A stretch of DNA of 42,728 nucleotides from RGIG9115 sp045644665. GTDB lineage: Bacteria > Bacillota > Clostridia > UBA1381. Positions 18,353 through 28,518 of this stretch are shown in pieces (position 1 is the first letter of the stretch; every line of letters starts with the position of its first letter). The position numbers and the translations under genes are program-made. The notes beneath the pieces are model-generated. The model saw nothing but the letters and a program-made list of their open reading frames with translations, ran no database searches and was not told the DNA's origin. The DNA is taken from positions 1-42,728 of the forward strand of contig JAZRHH010000038.1 in the NCBI GenBank assembly GCA_045644665.1. The letters are read 5' to 3'.

Positions 18353-21300
18353 TTATTTAAGTTCAGATACAGATGTAAGTGGGTTCATGTTGGTAAATCC
18401 ATCCCATACGAAGCCACGAAGAACTATATTTGACTTATTGTATTCTGAAATATCAAGTACGCCTTTGTATCTTGTAATCTCATCTGTGAAAGCTGTTCCT
18501 GTTGCAATTACGGTGTTAAGGAGCTTGAATGTGTCCTTATCATATGCTGCAAGGATAACCATAGGTGTTACACCATTTAGAAGTGATGCATCCTGAACAT
18601 CTGCCATGAAGCAAACGCTGTTTCCTGCTACTGCAAGATCTGTAATTGCAGGACCGTTTTCACCGTTTAAGAACTGTGTTCTGATATCTTCTTGTACAAT
18701 CTTGTATGTTTTCATAACAAGACCGTCTGCAGAAACTGCCTTAAGATAACCATTTTCAAGCTTGAGCTTAGCATCTGATGTAAAGTCTGATACATCTACT
18801 GCCTTCATTGCGTTGATAACTGCTTTGCCGTTGTCAACCAAAATTGCTCCGTCGTTTGATGCAATAGTAATTTCCGCATCCTTTGCAGGCTTGTATGCAG
18901 ATGTTGTATATACCTTTACATCTGATACAGATACTGTAAGGTTCTCACCTGCTGTCTTTGGAGCTGTACCAATCATAATTGATGATAAGCCACCGCCGTA
19001 TACTGTTGTGTCACCCTTTGTAGTAAGCTTAAACACACCATCAACATATCCTACTCTATTTTCAGCATGTTTTTCTGCACCGTCATAAGGGAATATCTTG
19101 GTTCCGTTCACATATACGCCTTGTAAAGTTCCGTATCTTGTACCGGCAGGTAATGTTTGTACAACACTTACAGTATACTTTTTGCCCGGCTCCCATTTAT
19201 AGCTTGTTGTATACTTAGGAGTTCTGTTACTTACGGACCAATTAGTATAAATACCACCAAGTTGAACGCTTCCATCTTCAAGGAAATGAACAGAGTTTGC
19301 TACATATGGTAATTCTGCACTACCGAAAAGACTCTCCATTGATGAATCAGGCTTTGTTATAGGAGTACCGCTCTGTGTTTTATCTCTTACCCCTGAATTG
19401 TTGAAAAGACTTATGTTACCATATTTGTCTGCTTCAAATTCAACAGTTGTAACAATAGGAGTATTTACATTCCATATATTACCGCCAGTTGCCTGAGCAG
19501 CAAATGCATTGGTAAGTGCTGTTGGCTGAGTTGAACCGCTAGGAGCAAAATGAGATTTGAGATATGCGTAGTTATTTGAATCATTTTCCATCACATATAC
19601 AGTTTCGCCATTTTCTGTTTTCTTTGTTCCCTTAACAGTCTGGTCAGCTGTGTTTGCAGGTCCTGCATTACCAGAACCATATCCAATTTTTGCATATGAG
19701 TGCACCTTTGCAAAGCCGCCTGCTGTAGTATCGCTACCATTTATTGTATTTGCTGCAAAGTTATAGAGTGATGCATTATCTGACAGTGAAGCGCCATCTG
19801 TCTGAATTGGTGAATATACATACTTTACATTGATTTTGTAAAGGTCACCGTTTGGAGCCTTTAATGAAACGTGCTCTGTAGCATAAGCATCGTTTGCCAT
19901 TGCTGAGCCGTCAATGTTTACAACCTGCATAATTGAACCATTTACAAAGTTTCCAAGGAATGTACCTACTGTTGTAAAGAGGGGTACATTTGAAATTGTC
20001 TTTGCTGCTGTGTCTACTGTGTATACAGTTGACTCAGGAGCTGTAGTATTTAATGGTGTTGTTGCAGTCATATTATATGTTTTACCCTGTAAACCATCTT
20101 GTGACGCAATTTTTACTGTCATACCTGTTGCAAGATTTGCAGTCTCAGCTGCAAGTGTTCCGTCAGCATTGTATACACCGATAGCATAAGCCTTATCTGT
20201 ATACTTTGCTTTAAATGTTGCAACAGTATCAGTTGTTAGTGCTTCGATAGAAGGCATCTTAACTGTATCGTTTTCTATAACTGTTACATCTGTTGCATTT
20301 GTTAAAGAAATATCTGCATTTGTTATCGCAGCATTAAAATCTGCCAACGCTGCAAGAGGATATGCCTTGAAATCTGAGAGATATACCTTTAGGTTTTCTC
20401 CAGGTGTTGCAGGTGCTGTACCAACCAACATAGAAGATATATCACCTCCGTGTGTGGTCGAACTGTCCTTTGTTTTAATTAAGTATGAACCATCTGCCTG
20501 CATTGCAACTCTGCCATCTGAATGACCTGGCGCACCCGTATATGGGAACACCTTTGTTCCGTTTATGTATACACCATATACATAACCTTCTCTTTTCTTT
20601 CTTTCAAGCCTCATTACAAAGGACACATTGTATTTTTTTCCAGCTTCCCATTCAAAGTCTACTGACTGACCCGGTGTACGCTGGCTCTTATATGTATTAC
20701 CGTATATACCACCAAGTTTTACGCTTCCATCCTCAAGAAAACTAATAGATAATGGTGCATATGGTGCTTCTGCACCATAAATCATGCTTGTTATATCTAT
20801 ATCACCTTTTTTCATAGTTCCGCTACCATCACGGATAGGTGTGTTATGGAAGAAGCTAATATTTCCTAGCTTATCTGCTTCAAACTCAAATGAAGTAACA
20901 ATCGGGCTTGTTTGGGAGCCCCATGTATCTCTCATTGAATTAAGAGTTGTTGAATAATTTGAACTATCATAGAAATGTGAACGAAGATATGCATAATTAT
21001 TAGAATCGTTTTCAATTACATATACAGGTTCACCAATTCTTGTTTCCTTTGTGGCCTTAACGGTTTGATCTGCTGTATTTGCAGGTGCTTTTGTGTCATT
21101 AGTTCCTGTACCATAATCAAATGTTGGATGAGATTCCAATCTAGTTAATCCTGAGGTGGCAATAGAGTTGTTGTTTATCTGATTAGCCACAATATTATAA
21201 AGTGATGTTCCATCCTGAAGAGCAGCTCCAGTGTTTTGAATTGGTGCATAGCCATACTTCATATTAATAGAATAAAGTTCTCCATCAATATTTACAAAAA

Positions 21301-21544
21301 CATTTTCTGTTGCATAAGCATTATCATCCATAGCTGAACCGTCTACATTTACAACATTAACTGTTGCGCCCGAAAATGTAGATTCAAATGCTGAAACCTT
21401 TGTAAGAGGTTTAACACCAGAAATTATTTTTGTGTCAGCATTAATGGTGTAGCCTGCTGTTGAAGTCACTTCCGCATGAACTGAAATTGTTACACAGCTC
21501 AATGCCATTGCAATACTGAGTATTGCAGAAATAAATTTCTTCAT
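18353..21544 (-). CDS. Secreted protein with two tandem ~370-residue repeats, unknown function
   Basis: A 1063-residue protein with a signal peptide (residues 1-24, ending VHAEV). Residues about 32-396 and 506-883 are two copies of one module, sharing VVN-DGSAM, NTADQTVK, ENDSNNYAYL, LEDGS-LGGIY, W-GKKY and VNGTK-FPY segments. The second half of each looks like a concanavalin-type beta sandwich. Each copy is followed by a small beta domain with a DGL-x-K-T/M-Y pattern. The last about 100 residues end in VWDG...NPLTSVSELK, the same tail as the protein at 5601-7502. I recognise no known CAZy family. Position suggests binding of pectin at the cell surface. GGAGG precedes the ATG. Confidence 0.8.
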   Translation of the reverse strand: MKKFISAILSIAMALSCVTISVHAEVTSTAGYTINADTKIISGVKPLTKVSAFESTFSGATVNVVNVDGSAMDDNAYATENVFVNIDGELYSINMKYGYAPIQNTGAALQDGTSLYNIVANQINNNSIATSGLTRLESHPTFDYGTGTNDTKAPANTADQTVKATKETRIGEPVYVIENDSNNYAYLRSHFYDSSNYSTTLNSMRDTWGSQTSPIVTSFEFEADKLGNISFFHNTPIRDGSGTMKKGDIDITSMIYGAEAPYAPLSISFLEDGSVKLGGIYGNTYKSQRTPGQSVDFEWEAGKKYNVSFVMRLERKKREGYVYGVYINGTKVFPYTGAPGHSDGRVAMQADGSYLIKTKDSSTTHGGDISSMLVGTAPATPGENLKVYLSDFKAYPLAALADFNAAITNADISLTNATDVTVIENDTVKMPSIEALTTDTVATFKAKYTDKAYAIGVYNADGTLAAETANLATGMTVKIASQDGLQGKTYNMTATTPLNTTAPESTVYTVDTAAKTISNVPLFTTVGTFLGNFVNGSIMQVVNIDGSAMANDAYATEHVSLKAPNGDLYKINVKYVYSPIQTDGASLSDNASLYNFAANTINGSDTTAGGFAKVHSYAKIGYGSGNAGPANTADQTVKGTKKTENGETVYVMENDSNNYAYLKSHFAPSGSTQPTALTNAFAAQATGGNIWNVNTPIVTTVEFEADKYGNISLFNNSGVRDKTQSGTPITKPDSSMESLFGSAELPYVANSVHFLEDGSVQLGGIYTNWSVSNRTPKYTTSYKWEPGKKYTVSVVQTLPAGTRYGTLQGVYVNGTKIFPYDGAEKHAENRVGYVDGVFKLTTKGDTTVYGGGLSSIMIGTAPKTAGENLTVSVSDVKVYTTSAYKPAKDAEITIASNDGAILVDNGKAVINAMKAVDVSDFTSDAKLKLENGYLKAVSADGLVMKTYKIVQEDIRTQFLNGENGPAITDLAVAGNSVCFMADVQDASLLNGVTPMVILAAYDKDTFKLLNTVIATGTAFTDEITRYKGVLDISEYNKSNIVLRGFVWDGFTNMNPLTSVSELK

Positions 21545-21562
21545 TTTTGAATTTCCTCCATT

Positions 21563-21943
21563 TTATATTTTGAGTGGCAGTTTTAAAACTGCTATATTAT
21601 GGTTTTGACTGAAAATTTCTATTATGACATATTCAGTCCCCAAAAGGCTTTCAGACCTATAGAACATTCCGCCCGCTAGGAAGTCCTTATCTAAAATTTC
21701 TGTTCTGAACTCTTCAATTATATTATCCGAGCCATCAACAAAAGAGATTTTTAGTTGATCTTCTTGCCTGATGTGCAAATTAGTGTAGTTGACCAGTAAT
21801 TTTTCTTCACTGGTCCTGATTTTTCCTGATTTTCTTGTAATATACTCTCGGATTACCTCCGGCTCTTCGGCAAAAGCCGAAGAGGTCGGAAGTAACATAA
21901 GTGATACTATACAAAGGAAAATCAAAGCTTTTTTAATCTTCAT
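21563..21943 (-). CDS. Small exported protein of unknown function
   Basis: A 126-residue protein with a clear signal peptide (LIFLCIVSLMLLPTSSAFA, residues 8-26). The mature part of about 100 residues is beta-rich with no cysteine, lipobox or anchoring motif. Its start lies inside the end of the large S-layer gene (11-base overlap) and no good Shine-Dalgarno is seen, so it probably depends on translational coupling and is made together with that protein. Its general beta pattern is somewhat like the C-terminal tail domain of its neighbours, without the closing tryptophan motif. I do not recognise the family. Confidence 0.65.
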   Translation of the reverse strand: MKIKKALIFLCIVSLMLLPTSSAFAEEPEVIREYITRKSGKIRTSEEKLLVNYTNLHIRQEDQLKISFVDGSDNIIEEFRTEILDKDFLAGGMFYRSESLLGTEYVIIEIFSQNHNIAVLKLPLKI

Positions 21944-24900
21944 AAATTACTATATCTCTAACATTACCATATCTTACTGTCAAAACAGCTTCATACTCTG
22001 CAAAGTTGAGGCTTTCGCTGTCTACCGCACGAATGGTATTTGCCCGTTTGTTATATACATATATCTTTGTATTTGAATCAATTGTAAACGCTGAAACAGT
22101 TTCACTACCTGCTATCTTGAAGCTTATAACAGGATATGTATAGGTTTCTGACTTGAAGATTCTGAGCAAGTCTCCATAAACAGTTGCCATTCTGGAGCCT
22201 GTAGGTTTACCGTCAGAATCACCTACATCATTTATTTCGTATGACTTAACTGCTTGATTTGCAGATGTGTACATACTCTTATGTGAACCGAAGTTACACA
22301 TTACATCTGTACTCTTTGCACTAATCTTGAATGTTTCATCAAATGAGAAGAGTCTTCTGAATTTTGTAATTTCAGTACCTGACAACCATACAAGGAGTAC
22401 ATCTCCTCTTTTGAGTTTTCCAATATTAGTTCCAAGGTCGTCCTTAAGCTTCTTTGACATTGTGTACACTACTTCATCGCCGTTGTGATAACCCTTGTAG
22501 CCTGTTACAACTTCGCTTGTCTTTTGGTCGTATGTATCAAATATTTCATTGACTACGAAGCTCTGGGTATTAAAGTTTTCAGTGGAGCCTGAATTTCCGC
22601 CTGAAATTCCATGCTCGTAAACACAAAGTGGTGAAACATTTGAATCGTCTGCGTTGTATACAAGGAGCTTATCCTTTGCATCATCCAATTCTGTGGATTC
22701 AGGGATTGCCTTTGAGCTAATGGTTGTAACACGGCTGTTTTCCTTGTCGAGTGCGCCGCTGTCATCAATTGTTATATCGAAGAGCTTTGCAGAGCCAAGG
22801 AATGTATAATCAAAGCCTAATATCATACCAAAGACATTGTAAAGAACCTCTACACCGTCACTTACATGCTGAGCATTCAGCTTAAGGTGTCCTGCTTCTG
22901 TTGCTGACACAGCAGGATAGATATGTCTTAAATTGCCATCTGCATCAAGACGATATGCAATAAGCTGTGGAGCTGTGTTATAAGCGTCCAGAGTTGACAG
23001 TGAAACAGCTGTTCCGTTATTATATAGCTTTGTACCTGTTGAGTATCTTACATACTCGTTATCCTCTGTAAGCATAGATATAAGCTTTGTATCATCCAAC
23101 TCGTTTGTTGTTACTCTATATACATAACCAAGAAGGATTTCTGAGCCTGCGGATTCTGTGTAGTAGCCTACTGCGTAGCCGTCTGCGTCTATACCAACCG
23201 TTACATTCATACCAAGGTTGACTCCTGCAAAGTTAAAGTCTTTAACTGTTTTGAGCATAGAATTACCAACCTGGATTTGATTTTGATCGGAGTTTTTGCT
23301 AACTACGCTGCCTGAAACCTTTTTGTCGGATACTTTTACATTTATAAGCTTTCCGTCACGGCTCTGTGCAATTGCAAGAATGTCTCCCTGTGAAATGAGA
23401 TCCATTCTGATGTATCTTCCGTTTTTGGTGATATTAACCTTTTCAACACCGTCTTCTTCTTCAAATACTCTTGGTCTCCAGGTAAATCTGTCAAGAATAG
23501 ACTTCTGAGCAACATCAATCTGTGCAACCATTACATAGTCGTAGTTTTCGATTCTTACAACATCATATTCGTTGTTTCTGTCTGTGTCAATTAAGGTTAT
23601 ATAACCATTGTTTGGAATAAGGTCTGCGCTTGTTACTGAATAGCAGGTTCTGCCATTGTATATAAAGTCTGCATTTGGAGCAATGTTGGCAGTTTTTGTT
23701 CTGCTACTTGTCTGATATGTTATAAATGATAAATCTCCCGGCTCGTCCGGTGCATCTATTATGTCTTCAAAGGAAAGCTTTAGTTTATTCTCGCCTTGGT
23801 CTGATACTATAAGGTTTACAATCTTATATTCGCCATTTTCCTCTGTGTAATAATAGGTTACATCGTAGCCAAGATAATCGCTGTAATCTACAGAGTCTAC
23901 CTTGTAAATGTAGTCCTGTGTACCTACTGTGATTATCATAGAGTCTTCATCTACTGCGTTTCTGCCACTGATTGCCATACCGGCAACCGCGTTTATTGTA
24001 CCTTTTTCCTTGTAAGTGTTGAAGTTTATATTAAGAATTGTCTTCTGGCTCGTGAGAAGTGTATTTGGGCTCTTATAGTCAAATACAGGTACTTCCAATG
24101 CCGCATAGAGCATTTTCTTAAGCATTTCAACTGTAATCGGGTCTTCAGGACCTACGAAAACCGGCTCTTTCTTAAGCGCTATGTCTATCTTGTAGGCACC
24201 GTCCGGCACATCTTTGTAGCCTGCAGCCGCCAAAATTGCATCGTACGCTTGCTGGTATGTTGCAATTTCGTCAGGAGCAAAGGTATCCTTTGTCATAGGA
24301 GCCATAATGTTATTATCATAAACAGCTTCTATTTGTCCTGCGTACATATGGCTTCCTGCCACATCCTTGAAAATACCCTGATGCTTGTTTATGCTGTAGT
24401 TTCCAAATACGGCTATTGCCGCTGCAAGTTCGCCTCTTGTTACTTTTGGATCCTTTGCAAACTCGTCTTTGATAATTCCAAGATTATATACAAGGCTGTA
24501 CTTGTCATTTACCTGGCTATCAAGATCTCCCTCTGAACCGTCTGCAGCTTCTGTTCTGCTCTGGTAGTAATTTAAGAGGTTATAAATTACTACTGCTGCC
24601 TGAGCTCTTGTTGTGTTTCCGAGAGGAGCAAATAGCGTATCGCTCATACCGTTCATTATTCCGTTGTAGTTTATTTTTGCTACTGCGGAAAGGGCATAGT
24701 CTGCGATTTCATAGCTATCTTCAAACTTAAGGCTTGATGACTTTAATTCAAGTCCCTTATGCTTTAAAATTCTCTCTGCAATTACTGCTACATCCTGACG
24801 GATAATGTTCATTCCGTCGCCAAAGTTTGTATCGTCTACGCCGAATATGATTCCTGCGTCTACTGCAGCTTTGATATATTCTGCACTCCATGAGTTGTTG

Positions 24901-27900
24901 TCTATATCAGCATAGGAAAGCTCGTTTCCTGTACGCTCAATATCAAAGGCAACAACTATCATTTTAACAAACTCGTTTCTTGTAAGAAGTCTGTCAGGTG
25001 CGAATGTTCCGTCACCGTTACCGCTTAAAACGCCCTTTTGTGCAAGGCTGTTTATAGCAGTTTCTGCCCAAGGAACATTTCCGATATCTGTGAAGACGCT
25101 CTGTGCTGATCCGCCGATAGGTTCAGGCTTCACAGGTGTCGGCTGAATAAATCCGCCGATTGGTCTTGAGCCTGTTGAACCCTCAATTGGTGATGATGGA
25201 TCAACAACCGGTCCTACAAGGTTAATTGCTGCTATTAATGATTCTCTGAGGTTATTAACTACTGTTCCGTAGTCATAGCCTGTGAGATACTTACCTACTT
25301 CCTGCAACTTGTAGTCTGACAAGCCTGTTATGTTAACTCCAAGGTCGGCTGCATACTCAACTATAAGCTCTACTATGTTATCTCTTACAGCTGTTGAGAA
25401 TCTTTCGAGCATTATAATTTCTTTTGCTCGCTGGATAAACGCCTTTACCTGATTTTTATCTACTTCTGCTGAGCGAAGTATTTCATCTACGCTTGCCTTT
25501 TGTGTAGCATTGAGTCCGCTATATTCAGGCACATCTTTCAATAACTTTGCAATTCTGTCAAGTGCTGTTTCATCGTCTGCAGCATTTGCTAATTCATAAA
25601 GTTCAATAGAATGTGCATAAAGATTTCTTACATCTCTTACTGAACTTACGCTTGGCTCATTTACGAATATCTGAGCTGCGCCTGCAGGAAAATCTGCTTC
25701 TGCCGGCTCACACAAGAACAATGCCCTGTGAGTTGTAAGATGAGCTCTCAAATCTGCTATGTTATCTTGCTGGATTGCTGTGTTAACATCGTTTACAGCG
25801 TTTCTTTCAGCAATGCTCTGGTAAATTGTTCCCTCTGTTTCTGCAAAGGTTTGTGTACCATTTCTTAAAACAAGTGATTCATATGTAGGAGTAAATACTG
25901 CCTTTACAAAGCACGCATTATCATCCATTGTTAAGGTATAGGTGCTACCTTGTGCACCAGGTATTTGTGTCCAGGTTGCTTTATCATCTGAACTTCTGTA
26001 CCATGTTATATCAACATTTACAGGTTCAACATCGCCTGTTTCGTATGAAGCTTCAAGAGTATCTCCTACAACCAACTCTCCGCTAAGCGGAAGAGGTGTA
26101 ACGCTGTAGCTACCAAAAATGGTATTTATTTCATCTTGAGTATATAGTGCATCAAGTTCTGCCTGAGTAAGAATGGAATCAAGATATTTTACTACATTTA
26201 TTCCACCTGCCTCAAGCTTTTCTTCCTTAAAGAATGAGTCCTTAAGGTAGAATGCAGGTTTTACTAAACCTCCGCCATGACCATTCTTTTTGAGAGTTTG
26301 GAAATCAAGCTCGTTATATCCAACTCCATAAAACATTGTATTTGAACCCATTACAGGCGTTCTTGTCCAGATTGCCTCTTCGGGTCTGTCGCGGCCGATT
26401 ATTGAATAAAATTCTTCTGCATACTCTGTTACAGATATTAAGCTGATTGGTGCAATAAAAGCATGATGAGAAGTTGTACTGCCTCCAGATTCCACATCCC
26501 ATATATGCATAACATCCAAGTGCTCTAAAATTCCTGACGGAAGATTCTCAATACCTGACGGAGAATCTCCAAATGCCATTTTGTTTGTTAATCTGTATGG
26601 AAGCGTTCTATCAATTGAATCGTCCCATCTGCCAAGATTATCGCCATCCACCTGTGCTCTACCGTAGCTATCCTTTGCAACTACATATACCATACCATCT
26701 TCAAGGCTCTTAAGGAAAATAAATTCCTTACCGCCTATTTTGAATATATGGTCTGGGCTTGTTTGCACCGGCGCGTCAATTTTTACTGTACTACTATATC
26801 CCGAAGTATATCTGTTTGATAAATCCGTAGAAAGATTTTCGGGCTTAGTATTTTCTATCTGGATTTTAAGCTCTTCAGCCGCAGCTTCTATCTTTGCTTC
26901 AAGCTCCGGATAGTCTGATGCGCTTAAAGTAACAGTTCCTGAGAAGCCTTGTCCAAAAATTTCCTGACAAACCTTAAGAATCATTAAACTCTGTTGTCCC
27001 AAGGTGTATTCACCCTGTTCGCTGATGGCAAAGTTTGTGAATCTTTCTGTGAACTTGGTTCTGAGCTGTGCAGGAGTGAAAGTGCCTACAAACAGCGAAT
27101 CTGCCGATTCGATAGGTCCTATCACCGGGCTTATCGCTTCTGTACCCTGACTGAATAATCCCATATCATATGTAGGAGTCAATTTGGCTCTTACATAGTA
27201 TCCAATATCTGCCCTTCTTAGTCGGTAAACTCTATCGTTGAGTGTACCATCTTCGTTCATGGAACCGTATTTTTTAATTGTTTCCTCAGGAATTTCTTCC
27301 CAGTTTACATTGTCAATACTTCTTTCCCACTTTACAGAAAGAGCTATCGGATTTTGAGATTTGCCCGGAGCTTCAAATGACACATTCAAAGTTCCGCCGG
27401 CTTTAACATCCGTTGTGGAAAATTTTGGAGTTATACTAACTTCAAAAACCGACTTCTTTTCTTCCTCTGTATATTTTTCAAGATCTGCTTCTGTCATAAA
27501 ATCAAATATGGAAGCAACAACATTTTGTCCACATCTTTGAAGCTTTTCTTCTTTAAAGAATGAGGGTTTGAGGTAAAATACAGGTCGAACACCTAAGCCA
27601 TTCTGGCTTCTGACATCCGTACGAATTCCTAAGGACTTTCTGTATATAGCAAAGTGTCTTTGAACATCTCCATTTACCGGAGTTCTTGTCCAGAAGGTTG
27701 AGCCGTTGTCAGATGAATCAGCGGTATATTTTCCAATGACACTTGCATTGTCAACAAACTCTTTAACAGATATAAGATTTATTGGCGCAATAATCTTACT
27801 GCCTTGTGTCTGATTTGCATTTGGCTCTATATTCCATATATGCATAACATCCAAATGCCTTAAAATACTTTGAGGCAATGCAAGCGTACCGTTTGTTGTT

Positions 27901-28502
27901 CCCATTGCCAACCGGTTTGTTAAATAGTAAGCAATTGAACTACTATGATTATCATTCCAATTTCCCTGATTCATTGGATCCGGTGAAGCAGAACCGTAAG
28001 ATTCTTTTGCTATTACATAGAACAGCCTATCATCGCCCTGACCCTCAGTTTTTATGAGAATAAATTCCTGATCACCAATTTGAAATGTATTTTTAGGATT
28101 GGGTTCTCCAATATTTGTAGCATTTAAACTAATGCTTGAAATAGCTGTGAGGGGATTTGTACGAGCATCCATAGTGGCTTTTGTGGCTGCAAGCTTGTTA
28201 GCTGCAGCGGTAATGTTTTCCTTAACACCGTTAAAACCATTTGGGTTTTCAAAGCCTTTTTGCCATGCTTCAAGAGCAATCATACTTCTGTAAGCTTCTT
28301 TTTCTGTTGGCGTGGTGCTTGGTAAATTAAATGCGCTGATACCATTTGTTGCATCCTCAACCAGTGGGCCGAGAGCTGAAAGGTTAGTATCTGTTGCCTT
28401 ATACAGGTTATACAGTTCGTCCTCGGTTGCCGCAAAAGCCGGCTGGATTGTTATTAGCACCATTATTAAAGCGCATAAACTTGAAATAATTCGTTTTTTC
28501 AT
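21933..28502 (-). CDS. Giant S-layer homology protein with two DUF6273-like and Ig-like modules
   Basis: A 2189-residue exported protein (signal peptide 1-24, ending PAFAA). Two copies of one unit follow: a DUF6273-like domain (about 137-320 and 584-765; FxIGxxEFIxxK, W-D-x-S, LDVMHIW, WTRTPV and FYLKxSFFKEEKL in both) and an Ig-like domain (about 350-465 and 795-885; W-x-RS-D, YYVRAKLTPTY). A helical stretch leads to three SLH repeats at about 1136-1325 (VFTDI, NEFVKMIV, FAPLGNTTRAQAAV), which bind pyruvylated secondary wall polymer, and a degenerate fourth may follow. About 850 beta-rich residues come after, so the wall anchor lies in the middle. It probably forms or decorates the S-layer. 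AGAGGTGA precedes the ATG. Confidence 0.88.
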   Translation of the reverse strand: MKKRIISSLCALIMVLITIQPAFAATEDELYNLYKATDTNLSALGPLVEDATNGISAFNLPSTTPTEKEAYRSMIALEAWQKGFENPNGFNGVKENITAAANKLAATKATMDARTNPLTAISSISLNATNIGEPNPKNTFQIGDQEFILIKTEGQGDDRLFYVIAKESYGSASPDPMNQGNWNDNHSSSIAYYLTNRLAMGTTNGTLALPQSILRHLDVMHIWNIEPNANQTQGSKIIAPINLISVKEFVDNASVIGKYTADSSDNGSTFWTRTPVNGDVQRHFAIYRKSLGIRTDVRSQNGLGVRPVFYLKPSFFKEEKLQRCGQNVVASIFDFMTEADLEKYTEEEKKSVFEVSITPKFSTTDVKAGGTLNVSFEAPGKSQNPIALSVKWERSIDNVNWEEIPEETIKKYGSMNEDGTLNDRVYRLRRADIGYYVRAKLTPTYDMGLFSQGTEAISPVIGPIESADSLFVGTFTPAQLRTKFTERFTNFAISEQGEYTLGQQSLMILKVCQEIFGQGFSGTVTLSASDYPELEAKIEAAAEELKIQIENTKPENLSTDLSNRYTSGYSSTVKIDAPVQTSPDHIFKIGGKEFIFLKSLEDGMVYVVAKDSYGRAQVDGDNLGRWDDSIDRTLPYRLTNKMAFGDSPSGIENLPSGILEHLDVMHIWDVESGGSTTSHHAFIAPISLISVTEYAEEFYSIIGRDRPEEAIWTRTPVMGSNTMFYGVGYNELDFQTLKKNGHGGGLVKPAFYLKDSFFKEEKLEAGGINVVKYLDSILTQAELDALYTQDEINTIFGSYSVTPLPLSGELVVGDTLEASYETGDVEPVNVDITWYRSSDDKATWTQIPGAQGSTYTLTMDDNACFVKAVFTPTYESLVLRNGTQTFAETEGTIYQSIAERNAVNDVNTAIQQDNIADLRAHLTTHRALFLCEPAEADFPAGAAQIFVNEPSVSSVRDVRNLYAHSIELYELANAADDETALDRIAKLLKDVPEYSGLNATQKASVDEILRSAEVDKNQVKAFIQRAKEIIMLERFSTAVRDNIVELIVEYAADLGVNITGLSDYKLQEVGKYLTGYDYGTVVNNLRESLIAAINLVGPVVDPSSPIEGSTGSRPIGGFIQPTPVKPEPIGGSAQSVFTDIGNVPWAETAINSLAQKGVLSGNGDGTFAPDRLLTRNEFVKMIVVAFDIERTGNELSYADIDNNSWSAEYIKAAVDAGIIFGVDDTNFGDGMNIIRQDVAVIAERILKHKGLELKSSSLKFEDSYEIADYALSAVAKINYNGIMNGMSDTLFAPLGNTTRAQAAVVIYNLLNYYQSRTEAADGSEGDLDSQVNDKYSLVYNLGIIKDEFAKDPKVTRGELAAAIAVFGNYSINKHQGIFKDVAGSHMYAGQIEAVYDNNIMAPMTKDTFAPDEIATYQQAYDAILAAAGYKDVPDGAYKIDIALKKEPVFVGPEDPITVEMLKKMLYAALEVPVFDYKSPNTLLTSQKTILNINFNTYKEKGTINAVAGMAISGRNAVDEDSMIITVGTQDYIYKVDSVDYSDYLGYDVTYYYTEENGEYKIVNLIVSDQGENKLKLSFEDIIDAPDEPGDLSFITYQTSSRTKTANIAPNADFIYNGRTCYSVTSADLIPNNGYITLIDTDRNNEYDVVRIENYDYVMVAQIDVAQKSILDRFTWRPRVFEEEDGVEKVNITKNGRYIRMDLISQGDILAIAQSRDGKLINVKVSDKKVSGSVVSKNSDQNQIQVGNSMLKTVKDFNFAGVNLGMNVTVGIDADGYAVGYYTESAGSEILLGYVYRVTTNELDDTKLISMLTEDNEYVRYSTGTKLYNNGTAVSLSTLDAYNTAPQLIAYRLDADGNLRHIYPAVSATEAGHLKLNAQHVSDGVEVLYNVFGMILGFDYTFLGSAKLFDITIDDSGALDKENSRVTTISSKAIPESTELDDAKDKLLVYNADDSNVSPLCVYEHGISGGNSGSTENFNTQSFVVNEIFDTYDQKTSEVVTGYKGYHNGDEVVYTMSKKLKDDLGTNIGKLKRGDVLLVWLSGTEITKFRRLFSFDETFKISAKSTDVMCNFGSHKSMYTSANQAVKSYEINDVGDSDGKPTGSRMATVYGDLLRIFKSETYTYPVISFKIAGSETVSAFTIDSNTKIYVYNKRANTIRAVDSESLNFAEYEAVLTVRYGNVRDIVIYED

Positions 28503-28518
28503 TTAGTCACCTCTAACC

